From DATIHT01 sp035480415 (GTDB taxonomy: Bacteria > Patescibacteriota > Microgenomatia > Curtissbacterales > GWA2-41-24): a DNA stretch of 18,547 nucleotides. The stretch spans positions 1-18,547 of the forward strand of contig DATIHT010000072.1 in NCBI GenBank assembly GCA_035480415.1. The letters are read 5' to 3'. A program made the translations under genes and the position numbers. This document shows, piece after piece, positions 1 to 6,372 of this stretch (position 1 is the first letter of the stretch; the number at the start of each line of letters is the position of its first letter). A model generated the notes under the pieces. That model ran no database searches, was not told the DNA's origin, and saw only the letters and a list, made by a program, of their open reading frames with translations.

Positions 1-750
1 GTTTTTATCCTGCAGTCCTCCTCTTGGCCGATTAACAAGCACATTATCGAGCTTGCACTAATTGCAGATGCACTACGAAGGTCTGGCGCCCAAAAAATAA
101 CGGCAGTTATTCCTTATTTTGGTTACAGTAGGAAAGAAAAACAATCCAGACCCGGCGAACCCATCTCTGCCAAGATCATTGCAGATTTAATCATCGCCAG
201 CGGCATTAACAAAGTTGTCGCACTAGACCTGCATTCCGACGCAATCGTTGGTTTTTTCAACGTGCCGGTAATATACCTAACGGCACTTCAAGTTTTGGCA
301 GACAGAATTAAGCGCGAAAAACTCCAAGACGCAATCGTAGTTTCGCCAGACACCGGCGGAGTAAAGCGCGCCAGAAACTTCGCAACACTTTTGGGTTTGC
401 CCCTGGCAGTTATGGAAAAACACAGGTTTGTAGACAAACACGATAATGTAGAAATTCTTTCAATGTCCGGAGAAGTAAAAGGTGACACGGCAATTTTAAT
501 AGACGATGTAATCTCCACCGGCGGCACCATAGTAGAAAACGCTAACGCACTAAAAGCAAAAGGTGTTAAAAAGATAATTGTTGCTTCCAGCCATGGTGTG
601 TTTGCCGGCGATGCAATAGAAAAAATAGAAAAAAGCCCGATAGATAAAGTTTTTGTTACAGACAGCGTGGAGCACGAAGTGCAAAGCCCCAAAATAGAAA
701 CGGTAACAATTTCCGACCTTATTGCAGATTCTCTAAAAGAAGAGCTTTAA
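1..750 (+). CDS. prs: Ribose-phosphate pyrophosphokinase (PRPP synthetase), 5'-truncated
   Basis: Makes 5-phosphoribosyl-1-pyrophosphate from ribose 5-phosphate and ATP, the cosubstrate used by PyrE two genes downstream. The reading frame is open from base 1, and about 60 N-terminal residues lie outside the window (family length about 310; 249 codons are present here). Visible family signatures are the YFGYSRKEKQ catalytic/nucleotide region (about residues 40-49 of the fragment), DLHSD, the VVSPDTGG segment, and the PRPP/ribose-phosphate loop ILIDDVISTGGT near 494-532. The stop TAA shares its last A with the pyrF start (TAATG), so the genes are translationally coupled. An internal ATG at 262 is not the start, because conserved catalytic sequence continues upstream of it. 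The identification is secure; only the true start is unseen. Confidence 0.95.
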   Translation, partial: VFILQSSSWPINKHIIELALIADALRRSGAQKITAVIPYFGYSRKEKQSRPGEPISAKIIADLIIASGINKVVALDLHSDAIVGFFNVPVIYLTALQVLADRIKREKLQDAIVVSPDTGGVKRARNFATLLGLPLAVMEKHRFVDKHDNVEILSMSGEVKGDTAILIDDVISTGGTIVENANALKAKGVKKIIVASSHGVFAGDAIEKIEKSPIDKVFVTDSVEHEVQSPKIETVTISDLIADSLKEEL

Positions 751-1526
751 TGGACTTTAAAACCAAACTCCAAAACGCAATTTCTAAAAACAATAGTCTT
801 TTATGTGTGGGTTTAGACCCGGACCCCGAAAAAACAAAAGCCGCAGGCATCTTCGCCTTCAATAAAAAGATTATCGACGAAACCAAAGATTTAGTCTGCG
901 CCTACAAACCTAACATTGCCTTTTATGAAGCAGCAGGGATAGAAGGCCTGGAAGCTCTTAAGGCGACTATCAATTATATTCACCAAAATTGCGATATACC
1001 TGTACTGCTGGACGCCAAACGCGCGGACGTAGAAAACACTGCAAGAATGTACGCAATGGCAGCCTTTGATTATTGGAAAGCAGACGCAGTTACAATAATT
1101 CCGCATCTTGGTAAAAATGTTGCGGAACCTTTTCTGGCACACGGCGATAAAATGACTTTTATGATTATAAAAACCACAGCCAACGAATCGGAGACAATAA
1201 AAAACGCCAAAGTAGGTAAAGACCCTTATTATTTGGCGCTTGCCAAAGAAATTAAAACCTGGCCAAACCAGGAAAACATCGGCATCTTTGTAGGGGCAAC
1301 AGCAACCAAAGCGTTAAAGGAAGTAAGAGCAATTTTCCCCGACAGTATTTTTTTAACAGCCGGACTTGGCGCACAAGGAGCTTCTACAAAAGACGCGGTA
1401 CAGGCAGGGGTAGACAAAAATGGCGGGGGTATTTTGTTTAATGCATCAAGGAGTATAATTTACGCACAAAACCCAAAGCAAGCTGCCCAGGAACAAAGAG
1501 ATGAAATCAACAAATATAGAAGCTAA
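750..1526 (+). CDS. pyrF: Orotidine 5'-phosphate decarboxylase, subfamily 2
   Basis: Decarboxylates OMP to UMP, the final step of de novo UMP synthesis, in the cytoplasm. The 258-aa protein has the N-terminal LCVGLDPDP strand (residues 18-26) and the catalytic D-x-K-x-x-D motif as D88-K90-D93 in DAKRADVENTA. The C-terminal phosphate-binding segment VGAT/TAGLGAQG is also visible. Its length and motif form fit the longer subfamily 2 rather than the E. coli-like subfamily 1. The start overlaps the prs stop by one base. Its 3' end overlaps the pyrE start by 26 nt, so the operon is tightly coupled with no room for internal promoters. Confidence 0.94.
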   Translation: MDFKTKLQNAISKNNSLLCVGLDPDPEKTKAAGIFAFNKKIIDETKDLVCAYKPNIAFYEAAGIEGLEALKATINYIHQNCDIPVLLDAKRADVENTARMYAMAAFDYWKADAVTIIPHLGKNVAEPFLAHGDKMTFMIIKTTANESETIKNAKVGKDPYYLALAKEIKTWPNQENIGIFVGATATKALKEVRAIFPDSIFLTAGLGAQGASTKDAVQAGVDKNGGGILFNASRSIIYAQNPKQAAQEQRDEINKYRS

Positions 1527-2151
1527 AGTCGCATCAATCCTCTACGACATAGGTTGTGTTTTATTTCGCCCCAAACAACCATTCCGCTACGCATCCGGAA
1601 TTCTAAGTCCTGTTTACACAGACAACCGCCTAATAATTTCACACCCTAAACAGCGAGAAAAAATAGTTGACTTCCTTATCGAGGCAATTAAAGAAATTGG
1701 TATTCCCGACGTTGTTGCCGGAACTGCAACTGCAGGCATTCCCCACGCTGCCTTTATTGCCCAAAAGCTAAAGATTCCAATGGTCTATGTAAGAGCAAAA
1801 CCCAAAGACCACGGCGAAGGTAACCAGGTAGAAGGCGCCGTAAAGCGAGGGCAAAAAGCTATAGTTGTCGAAGATCTAATTTCCACAGCAACATCTTCCA
1901 TCACTTCAGCAGAAGCACTTAGAAAACTTGGAGTTAGAGTAACAGACGTAGTCGCCATTTTTACCTACAACCTAAAAGAAGCGGAAGAAAATCTGAAAGC
2001 AGCAAATCTTAAACTACACGCCCTAACAAATCTTAAAGCAGCAGCAGAAGTAGCAGTTAAAAAAGGATATTTAAAAGAAGACCAAGTAGAAATGGTTTTG
2101 GATTGGGCGAAAGATCCAAGAGGTTGGGCCAAAAGGATGGGAATGGAATGA
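1501..2151 (+). CDS. pyrE: Orotate phosphoribosyltransferase
   Basis: Transfers the phosphoribosyl group from PRPP to orotate, giving OMP for PyrF. The 216-aa protein shows FRYASGILSPVYTDNR (residues 28-43), the VAGTATAGIPHA substrate loop (72-83), the flexible catalytic loop RAKPKDHGEGNQVEG (98-112) and the PRPP-binding strand IVVEDLISTATSS (121-133). The last motif is unusual: the typical family form has a Gly after STG (for example STGGS), whereas here residues 129-131 read T-A-T. The start lies inside pyrF, giving a 26-nt overlap; no closer in-frame Met is available. The stop TGA is embedded in the pyrD start (ATGA). The function is still likely, given all other motifs and the operon. Confidence 0.93.
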   Translation: MKSTNIEAKVASILYDIGCVLFRPKQPFRYASGILSPVYTDNRLIISHPKQREKIVDFLIEAIKEIGIPDVVAGTATAGIPHAAFIAQKLKIPMVYVRAKPKDHGEGNQVEGAVKRGQKAIVVEDLISTATSSITSAEALRKLGVRVTDVVAIFTYNLKEAEENLKAANLKLHALTNLKAAAEVAVKKGYLKEDQVEMVLDWAKDPRGWAKRMGME

Positions 2152-3080
2152 AACCAGATATCTCAACAAAAATAGCAGGACAAAAATTTGAAACATGTAT
2201 TTTTAACGCTGCCGGCCCTATTGATGTAGTCATTGAAGAACTGCACACAATTGGTAGATCAAAATCCTCGGCGATAATAATGAAATCTTGCACAATAGAG
2301 CCAAGAGATGGCAATCCTGAACCAAGATATGCGGATTTAGAATTCGGGTCTATAAACTCCATGGGGTTGCCAAATGTTGGATACAAGAACTATGTGAAAT
2401 TTTCCAAGGCACTTAAAAAACATAAAAAACCAATAATTGCCAGTATTTGCGGTATGACTTTAGAGGATGATGTCATAATGTTCAAAGCCTTCAATAATTC
2501 GGATGTCGACATAATCGAATTTAATCCCGGTTCTCCAAATACAATCGGAAAACCAATCGTAGGTTATGATCCCGAGGAAATGGACCGACTTTTAGAAGCT
2601 GTTTCAAAAGTTTCAAAAAAACCTTTCGGAGTAAAACTTCCACCATATTTTGAACTTTATGATTATGAAAAAATTGCCAATGTTATCAAAAAATATCCTG
2701 TTAAATTTGTGACTTGTATTAACTCTATTGGTAATGGTTTGGCAATAGATCCGCACACAGAACAACCACTAATAAAGCCAAAAGGTGGCCTGGGTGGAAT
2801 TGGCGGCAAATACGTAAAATTTCACGCTCTTGCCAATGTTCGCAGATTCTACGAAATTTTCGAGGATAAAATTGCTGTTATTGGTGTTGGAGGAGTTTAT
2901 TCGGGAATCGACGCTTTTGAATTTATTTTAGCCGGTGCATCTGCCGTGCAAATTGGCACGGCATTTATACAACAAGGACCAGCAATTTTTGAAAAGGTAC
3001 AAAACGAGCTTATCGAGTTCATGGCCGGAAAAGGATACAAAAAGCTTTCCGACTTCAGAGGAAAACTAAAAACACTATAA
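2148..3080 (+). CDS. pyrD: Dihydroorotate dehydrogenase, class 1A-like, with Ser at the catalytic base position
   Basis: Oxidises dihydroorotate to orotate with FMN; class 1A enzymes are soluble dimers that use fumarate. I chose ATG 2148 (ATGA overlap with the pyrE stop, purine-rich GGATGG upstream) over the upstream in-frame ATG 2103, because the family N-terminus begins about here. The resulting 310 aa is the normal class 1A length. Class 1A hallmarks recalled from the Lactococcus enzyme are clear: EPRDGNPEPRYADLE and GSINSMGLPNVG (about residues 51-78), GVKLPPYF, INSIGNGLAIDP, KPKGGLGGIGGKY, IGVGGVYSG and AVQIGTAF. The catalytic loop, normally N-L-S-C-P-N, reads N-P-G-S-P-N at 126-131. This puts Ser129 (codon 2532-2534, TCT) where class 1A has Cys. 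It is the last gene of the pyr operon. Confidence 0.93.
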   Translation: MKPDISTKIAGQKFETCIFNAAGPIDVVIEELHTIGRSKSSAIIMKSCTIEPRDGNPEPRYADLEFGSINSMGLPNVGYKNYVKFSKALKKHKKPIIASICGMTLEDDVIMFKAFNNSDVDIIEFNPGSPNTIGKPIVGYDPEEMDRLLEAVSKVSKKPFGVKLPPYFELYDYEKIANVIKKYPVKFVTCINSIGNGLAIDPHTEQPLIKPKGGLGGIGGKYVKFHALANVRRFYEIFEDKIAVIGVGGVYSGIDAFEFILAGASAVQIGTAFIQQGPAIFEKVQNELIEFMAGKGYKKLSDFRGKLKTL

Positions 3081-3081
3081 C
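3076..3081 (+). promoter_or_regulatory. Possible -10 box overlapping the pyrD stop
   Basis: TATAAC spans the pyrD stop codon and ends 8 nt before ATG 3090, the same geometry as the other start-proximal -10 boxes in the window. No TGn extension or clear -35 is seen, so the downstream gene could equally be read through from the pyr operon. Confidence 0.35.
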
Positions 3082-3089
3082 CAATTATT

Positions 3090-3497
3090 ATGACGGCAGA
3101 TCGTGATTCTTTAGGTGGCTTTAATGTTAACGACTTTTTCAAAGCCATTCAGGATAAGGGCGGCTTTATCCAAGCCCTTGCTCCAGATGCACCTGTTCCC
3201 TTGCTTCCTGCGCCGGAACCCGACACAGCTTTTGAAGTTCGCCTTAGAACATTTCAACTAAATTATCTAATTGGCTATTTCAACGGTAAAACCATGACAG
3301 ACATAAGAAACGACGCACTCGCCTTTAAAAATACTTTTGAAAGAAACAAAAGTGAAAATCACAGTCCTGCAGAAAAGCAACTTTTTGAAAGTACAACGCT
3401 ACAGAGTCTTGCAGAACTCGCAAAGGAGCAGCACGAAAGATTCGCAAGGAAAAGCGGTGCAGCAATTCCCAAGAGCGAAGAGGAGGCGGTTTTTTAA
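3090..3497 (+). CDS. Uncharacterised 135-aa protein
   Basis: I do not recognise this protein. It has no signal peptide or membrane segment. The N-terminal half holds an acidic, proline-rich stretch (APDAPVPLLPAPEPD, about residues 31-45) followed by a predicted helical C-terminal half rich in Glu, Lys and Ala, ending SEEEAVF. It starts 9 nt after pyrD stops, with either read-through transcription or a weak -10 at 3076-3081. The stop TAA directly follows a T6 run at 3490-3495. A one-base (+1) shift there opens the next frame to 3555, adding a Ser/Thr/Pro-rich tail. The original frame also stays open after the stop and contains ATG 3510 with an 18-codon ORF to 3566. The C-terminus is therefore uncertain. 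Confidence 0.6.
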   Translation: MTADRDSLGGFNVNDFFKAIQDKGGFIQALAPDAPVPLLPAPEPDTAFEVRLRTFQLNYLIGYFNGKTMTDIRNDALAFKNTFERNKSENHSPAEKQLFESTTLQSLAELAKEQHERFARKSGAAIPKSEEEAVF

Positions 3498-3591
3498 CAA
3501 GAAGCACACATGTGGGGAATCATCGACCAGCACACCCAAGCCGCCGCAGAGATAAAAGACTACTAAAAAAAGAGCGATTTTCCTATTCCGG

Positions 3592-3600
3592 TGATACAAT
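3592..3600 (+). promoter_or_regulatory. Extended -10 promoter for the DpnI-family gene
   Basis: TGATACAAT is an extended -10 (TGn plus TACAAT). It ends 6 nt before the GTG start at 3607, so transcription would begin at or next to the start codon, giving a leaderless mRNA. No good -35 is needed or seen. Confidence 0.65.
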
Positions 3601-3606
3601 TCGTAC

Positions 3607-4041
3607 GTGTCTACCAATCAAATTACAGGTGATTATGGCGAAGGGGAAGTAGTTAGCCTTGTGCCATGTCCAAATTGCACTAGCAAGTTAATGTTATTGC
3701 CCAAAAATTACCCGCTTTTTGATATCCAGTGTACCGCTTGCAACTTTCGAGCACAGGTAAAAACTAAGCTTATCAAACCGCAGGATGAAATTCTTGGAGC
3801 TGGTTGGGAGATAATGGATAAAGTAACCAGGTCTGGATACCCAGTGCCCTCATTAATAGTAAACTTTAAATGGACAGATCAAGGTTTACAAAAACAAGAA
3901 ATCAGGTTTTATCCATTTATCCCAAAAGTAAATTTAAAGAAAAGGCAACTGCCACCAACTGCAAAAAGAGCAAATTATTGGATGTTTAATTATGTCGGTT
4001 TAGATAAGCTACCATACTTCGTTCTCTATAAAAATTTCTAA
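3607..4041 (+). CDS. Minimal DpnI / Dam-replacing-family endonuclease-like protein
   Basis: This resembles the DpnI/Dam-replacing (DRP) family, whose characterised members cut DNA at adenine-methylated GATC. Visible features are a four-Cys zinc site, C21-P-N-C24 and C42-T-A-C45, interleaved with a PD-(D/E)xK-like core D39...Q50-V-K52. The spacing (D, +11, +2) equals that of the DpnI catalytic D-E-K, but with Gln in place of Glu. A later block, RQLPPTAKRANYWMFN (113-128), matches my memory of the family's KRxPLSxTARRAGW region. DpnI is about 254 aa with a C-terminal winged-helix domain that reads the methylated site; this protein stops at 144 aa, so only the catalytic part is present. Its GTG start sits 6 nt after a -10 box. 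It is followed after 1 nt by the HExxH gene. No Dam methylase is in the window. Confidence 0.72.
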   Translation: MSTNQITGDYGEGEVVSLVPCPNCTSKLMLLPKNYPLFDIQCTACNFRAQVKTKLIKPQDEILGAGWEIMDKVTRSGYPVPSLIVNFKWTDQGLQKQEIRFYPFIPKVNLKKRQLPPTAKRANYWMFNYVGLDKLPYFVLYKNF

Positions 4042-4042
4042 A

Positions 4043-4429
4043 ATGAAGATTTTTGCTGTAATTCTTAATCTTCCATGGTCATTAATTGGTCTTTTTACGG
4101 CGATTTTGTCGATGCCAAAAAGAGTTGAATTTTCTAAAAATCCTCCAGCTGTTATTTTCCATATTCGTAGTTTTTGGTGGTACAACTGGTTGGTAAAGGG
4201 GAGTCGTGGAATAACAAATGGCAACGTTATCCAAACTAGCGACAAAGCAGATGAACGCGATCGTGTACACGAACTAATTCATGTAGAGCAATTTATGCGT
4301 TGGCCGTTTATTTTTGCCTTCATGATTCTTTACGAACAGCTAAAAGGTGGAGTTGGCCCGCAAAATAACCGTTTCGAAAAAGAAGCTTATGGAAGATCCG
4401 GAAGTAGATATTTAGGTGGGAAAGGTTAG
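4043..4429 (+). CDS. Small membrane-associated HExxH protein (putative zinc metallopeptidase-like)
   Basis: The 128-aa protein begins with a hydrophobic segment (residues 4-24, one likely membrane helix), then a basic region, then the zinc-peptidase motif HELIHVEQF (HExxH at 76-80). A second hydrophobic stretch (88-98) and FEKEAY (111-116) follow, whose Glu could be the third metal ligand of a gluzincin-like site. The domain is far shorter than most characterised metallopeptidases, so catalysis is unproven. It starts 1 nt after the DpnI-like gene stops, and the two almost certainly share one mRNA. A conserved palindromic element (4432-4475) begins 2 nt after its stop. The family name is unknown to me. 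Confidence 0.6.
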   Translation: MKIFAVILNLPWSLIGLFTAILSMPKRVEFSKNPPAVIFHIRSFWWYNWLVKGSRGITNGNVIQTSDKADERDRVHELIHVEQFMRWPFIFAFMILYEQLKGGVGPQNNRFEKEAYGRSGSRYLGGKG

Positions 4430-4431
4430 AG

Positions 4432-4475
4432 TTCAAGGAACGACCAAACATATGATGTCAAGGTCGCACCTTGAA
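4432..4475 (+). repeat. Palindromic element E1 (hairpin with AA/CA internal loop)
   Basis: This 44-nt imperfect inverted repeat has an outer stem TTCAAGG/CCTTGAA, a 2x2 internal loop AA/CA, an inner stem CGACC/GGTCG and a 16-nt loop. It starts 2 nt after the stop of the HExxH gene. It matches the element at 4738-4781 in 43 of 44 positions; the one difference is C4459 versus T4765, in the loop. No U-run follows, so it is not a textbook intrinsic terminator. Confidence 0.85.
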
Positions 4476-4486
4476 ACCAGCCCAGA

Positions 4487-4515
4487 TTGACACGACACAA
4501 TATTTGAGCAAAACT
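4487..4515 (+). promoter_or_regulatory. Possible promoter with consensus -35 and weak -10
   Basis: A perfect TTGACA at 4487-4492 is followed, after a 17-nt spacer, by a poor -10 (AAAACT, 4510-4515) ending 7 nt before ATG 4523. The spacing would again give a leaderless message. A better hexamer, TATAAG at 4515-4520, is badly spaced. Confidence 0.35.
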
Positions 4516-4522
4516 ATAAGTA

Positions 4523-4729
4523 ATGCCAACTCCTAAATTTGGATTTGCCTCTCCCAAAGTTGCCAAAATTGCCGCCATGCTGGCCAAAAAAGGCAAGATA
4601 GGGACACATATGCCTAAAGGCAATGGTTCCCTGATTTTCGCTCAAAAATCGCTCAAAATAAAAACTTCACCCGCAGTCGCTGTAGCTGCAGCTGTCCCAA
4701 CCAAAGTAAAAGCTAAAAAGAAGAAATAA
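4523..4729 (+). CDS. Basic 68-aa protein of unknown function
   Basis: I do not recognise this protein. It is strongly basic, with Lys spread through the sequence (KVAKIAAMLAKKGKIG, residues 12-27) and an Ala/Val-rich tail that ends in a lysine cluster (VKAKKKK, 62-68). It has no Cys, signal peptide or membrane helix. Composition suggests nucleic-acid or ribosome contact, but that is inference only. It is flanked by nearly identical palindromic elements, E1 at 4432-4475 and E2 at 4738-4781, the latter starting 8 nt after its stop. A TTGACA box lies upstream. The ORF is short, but its clean codon composition and promoter/element framing support it as a real gene. Confidence 0.55.
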   Translation: MPTPKFGFASPKVAKIAAMLAKKGKIGTHMPKGNGSLIFAQKSLKIKTSPAVAVAAAVPTKVKAKKKK

Positions 4730-4737
4730 TACCAACA

Positions 4738-4781
4738 TTCAAGGAACGACCAAACATATGATGTTAAGGTCGCACCTTGAA
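4738..4781 (+). repeat. Palindromic element E2 (near-identical copy of E1)
   Basis: The same 44-nt hairpin architecture as E1: 7-bp outer stem, AA/CA internal loop, 5-bp inner stem, 16-nt loop with one loop substitution. It starts 8 nt after the stop of the 68-aa ORF and lies upstream of the promoter at 4801-4829. E1 and E2 are direct copies 306 bp apart. Confidence 0.85.
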
Positions 4782-4800
4782 TCGAAGGCACAATGAAGTT

Positions 4801-4829
4801 TTGCACCCCATAGTTAATTCTGGTAGAAT
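4801..4829 (+). promoter_or_regulatory. Promoter: -35 TTGCAC, 17-nt spacer, extended -10 TGGTAGAAT
   Basis: The -35 TTGCAC (4801-4806) and -10 TAGAAT (4824-4829, preceded by TGG) are spaced by 17 nt. The -10 ends 9 nt before ATG 4839, so the transcript should start within a few bases of the start codon. Confidence 0.7.
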
Positions 4830-4838
4830 TTCCACTCT

Positions 4839-5411
4839 ATGACAGCAGAAAGAAACGAGGTATTGCCTCAAGGTTATTATTGGCAACCACTGTCGCCATC
4901 GGGTTTTTCTATACCAAGACCTGAAGGGTGGTATTTTCGGCAAAGACGCGTAAGAGCCCTGCAGGAAAGCTATTTTATATCTAGAGAAGAAACGTCTGGG
5001 ATAGGCGTAGTTCAGATTGGATCCGGGCCAATGATTGCGCCTAAAGGTAAAGAAGGATTCTTCCAAACAGGCGTCTCGGCGTATTTTTTCCAAAGAGTAA
5101 GAGAACAATTTGGAACCAAACCGTCTAATGTTGCGCAAAGACGAATAGTAAATCTAACTGGCGGATTCATCTCTGACGGGCCAGTGGAAAGAGATGAAAA
5201 AGGGGAATACATTATTTATAGAAGATATATGAAGAAGGAGACTACAGAGATTGTTAACTTAAAAAGCCGTCCGCTAAATATGTATTCCGAGTTAGTTGCC
5301 TGTGACAAAAATGATATCTTATTGCTTGTAGCTTTTGAAACACCTTCCGAGCTTTGGGCCCAGGACAAACAGATAGCAGATGTAATGGTTAAAAACCTTC
5401 TTTTTGCCTAA
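4839..5411 (+). CDS. Uncharacterised 190-aa protein, possibly PsbP/Mog1-like fold
   Basis: I do not recognise a named family. The motif GFSIPRPEGW (residues 22-31), followed by alternating strands and a closing segment of type LLLVAFETPSELWAQDKQIADVMVKNLLF (about 160-189), recalls PsbP/Mog1/DUF1795-like proteins. Those begin with 'F.i..P.gW' and end by testing for a short final helix. This resemblance is weak and by eye. It has no signal peptide or membrane helix, so it is probably cytoplasmic. It has its own strong promoter 9 nt upstream of the start. A half-size palindromic element (5415-5431) begins 3 nt after the stop. It thus forms a one-gene unit between E2 and the half element. Confidence 0.7.
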   Translation: MTAERNEVLPQGYYWQPLSPSGFSIPRPEGWYFRQRRVRALQESYFISREETSGIGVVQIGSGPMIAPKGKEGFFQTGVSAYFFQRVREQFGTKPSNVAQRRIVNLTGGFISDGPVERDEKGEYIIYRRYMKKETTEIVNLKSRPLNMYSELVACDKNDILLLVAFETPSELWAQDKQIADVMVKNLLFA

Positions 5412-5414
5412 AGA

Positions 5415-5431
5415 CAAGGTCGCACCTTGAA
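5415..5431 (+). repeat. Half element E3
   Basis: CAAGGTCGCACCTTGAA equals the 3' half of E1/E2 exactly. The 5' arm is absent. The fragment is itself a palindrome (CAAGGT/ACCTTG around CGC). It starts 3 nt after a stop codon and ends 10 nt before the htpX -10 box, covering the -35 region. Confidence 0.75.
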
Positions 5432-5438
5432 GCCAATT

Positions 5439-5447
5439 TGATATAAT
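5439..5447 (+). promoter_or_regulatory. Extended -10 promoter of htpX
   Basis: TGATATAAT is a consensus -10 with a TGn extension, ending 9 nt before ATG 5457. The -35 position falls inside half element E3 and shows no TTGACA-like sequence. Confidence 0.75.
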
Positions 5448-5456
5448 TCCTCCACA

Positions 5457-6371
5457 ATGACAGCCTACACAGAAATTTCCAGCAACAGAATTAAAACGTG
5501 GATTATTATGCTTTTGTTTGCAGTCTTTATTGCGGCTTTGGCATTTATTTTTACCCAGGCACTTGGATTCCGCGGGCCTTCAGCACTTAGCTTTACAGGT
5601 TTTGCGCTAATTATTGCCGGTGTAATGAACTTTATAACTTACTACACAAGCGACAGTTTGGTAATGGCAATTTCCGGTGCCAAGAAAATAGAGAAAAAAG
5701 ACAACCCAACTTTGTTTAGAACTGTAGAAAATCTTTGTATAGCCTCGGGTCTACCGATGCCCAAAATTTATATAATTGACGATTCTGCGCCCAACGCATT
5801 TGCAACGGGCAGAGACCCAAAGCACGCTTCTATTTGTTTCACCACAGGTATCTTGGAAAAATTAAATAAGTTAGAACTGGAAGGGGTTGCAGCCCACGAA
5901 CTTTCGCACGTTGGCAATTATGACACACGCCTAATGTCTGTGGTTTCTATTTTGGTAGGGACTGTTGCGCTTTTGGCAGATTGGTTTTTGCGTGCACAGT
6001 GGTTTGGAATGGGCAACCGTGATAACGATGACGATAACCAGCTGGGTGCAATTTTTATGGTAGTTGGTTTGGTACTGGCAATTCTGGCGCCAATAATTGC
6101 AACGCTTATTCAACTTTCCGTTTCGCGCAAACGCGAATTTTTAGCAGATGCTTCCGGCGCGCTTTTAACAAGGAATCCGGACGAGTTGGCAAATGCACTA
6201 GTTAAGATTTCAAACGACACAGAACCGCTAGAGGCAGCAAACAGGGCAACCGCGCATTTGTATATTGTTAATCCGTTTAAGGGTAAAAGTTTTGGTGCTG
6301 CCTTTGCAAATTTGTTCAATACCCACCCACCAATTGCCGAGCGCGTAAAAGCGCTGCGCGCAATGCAATAG
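5457..6371 (+). CDS. htpX: HtpX-family membrane zinc protease (M48B)
   Basis: A membrane-embedded quality-control endopeptidase that cleaves misfolded membrane proteins with a cytoplasmic active site. The 304-aa protein has two N-terminal membrane helices (about 13-36 and 44-63) and the zinc motif HELSHVGNYD (H147-E148-x-x-H151). Two more helices follow (about 160-180 and 197-222), separated by an Asn/Asp-rich linker RDNDDDNQ (188-195), then the third ligand E227 in REFLADASGALLT and a C-terminal FNTHPPIAERV. Length and order are standard for HtpX. The start is fixed by the -10 ending 9 nt upstream. It converges on the asparaginase-like gene with a single base between stop codons, leaving no room for a terminator outside coding sequence. 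Confidence 0.94.
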   Translation: MTAYTEISSNRIKTWIIMLLFAVFIAALAFIFTQALGFRGPSALSFTGFALIIAGVMNFITYYTSDSLVMAISGAKKIEKKDNPTLFRTVENLCIASGLPMPKIYIIDDSAPNAFATGRDPKHASICFTTGILEKLNKLELEGVAAHELSHVGNYDTRLMSVVSILVGTVALLADWFLRAQWFGMGNRDNDDDNQLGAIFMVVGLVLAILAPIIATLIQLSVSRKREFLADASGALLTRNPDELANALVKISNDTEPLEAANRATAHLYIVNPFKGKSFGAAFANLFNTHPPIAERVKALRAMQ

Positions 6372-6372
6372 T

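Noticed and set aside
262..750. A short separate phosphoribosyltransferase starting at 262
   Set aside because: The frame is open from base 1 with conserved PRPP synthetase motifs upstream, so it is the 3' part of prs.
2103..2147. Upstream ATG 2103 for pyrD
   Set aside because: It lies deep in pyrE; the ATGA junction at 2148 gives the usual class 1A length and N-terminus.
4432..5431. Integron gene cassettes with attC sites
   Set aside because: One ORF per imperfect hairpin resembles attC, but the core-site consensus (RYYYAAC at the 5' side and GTTRRRY at the 3' side) is absent, and no integrase is in the window.
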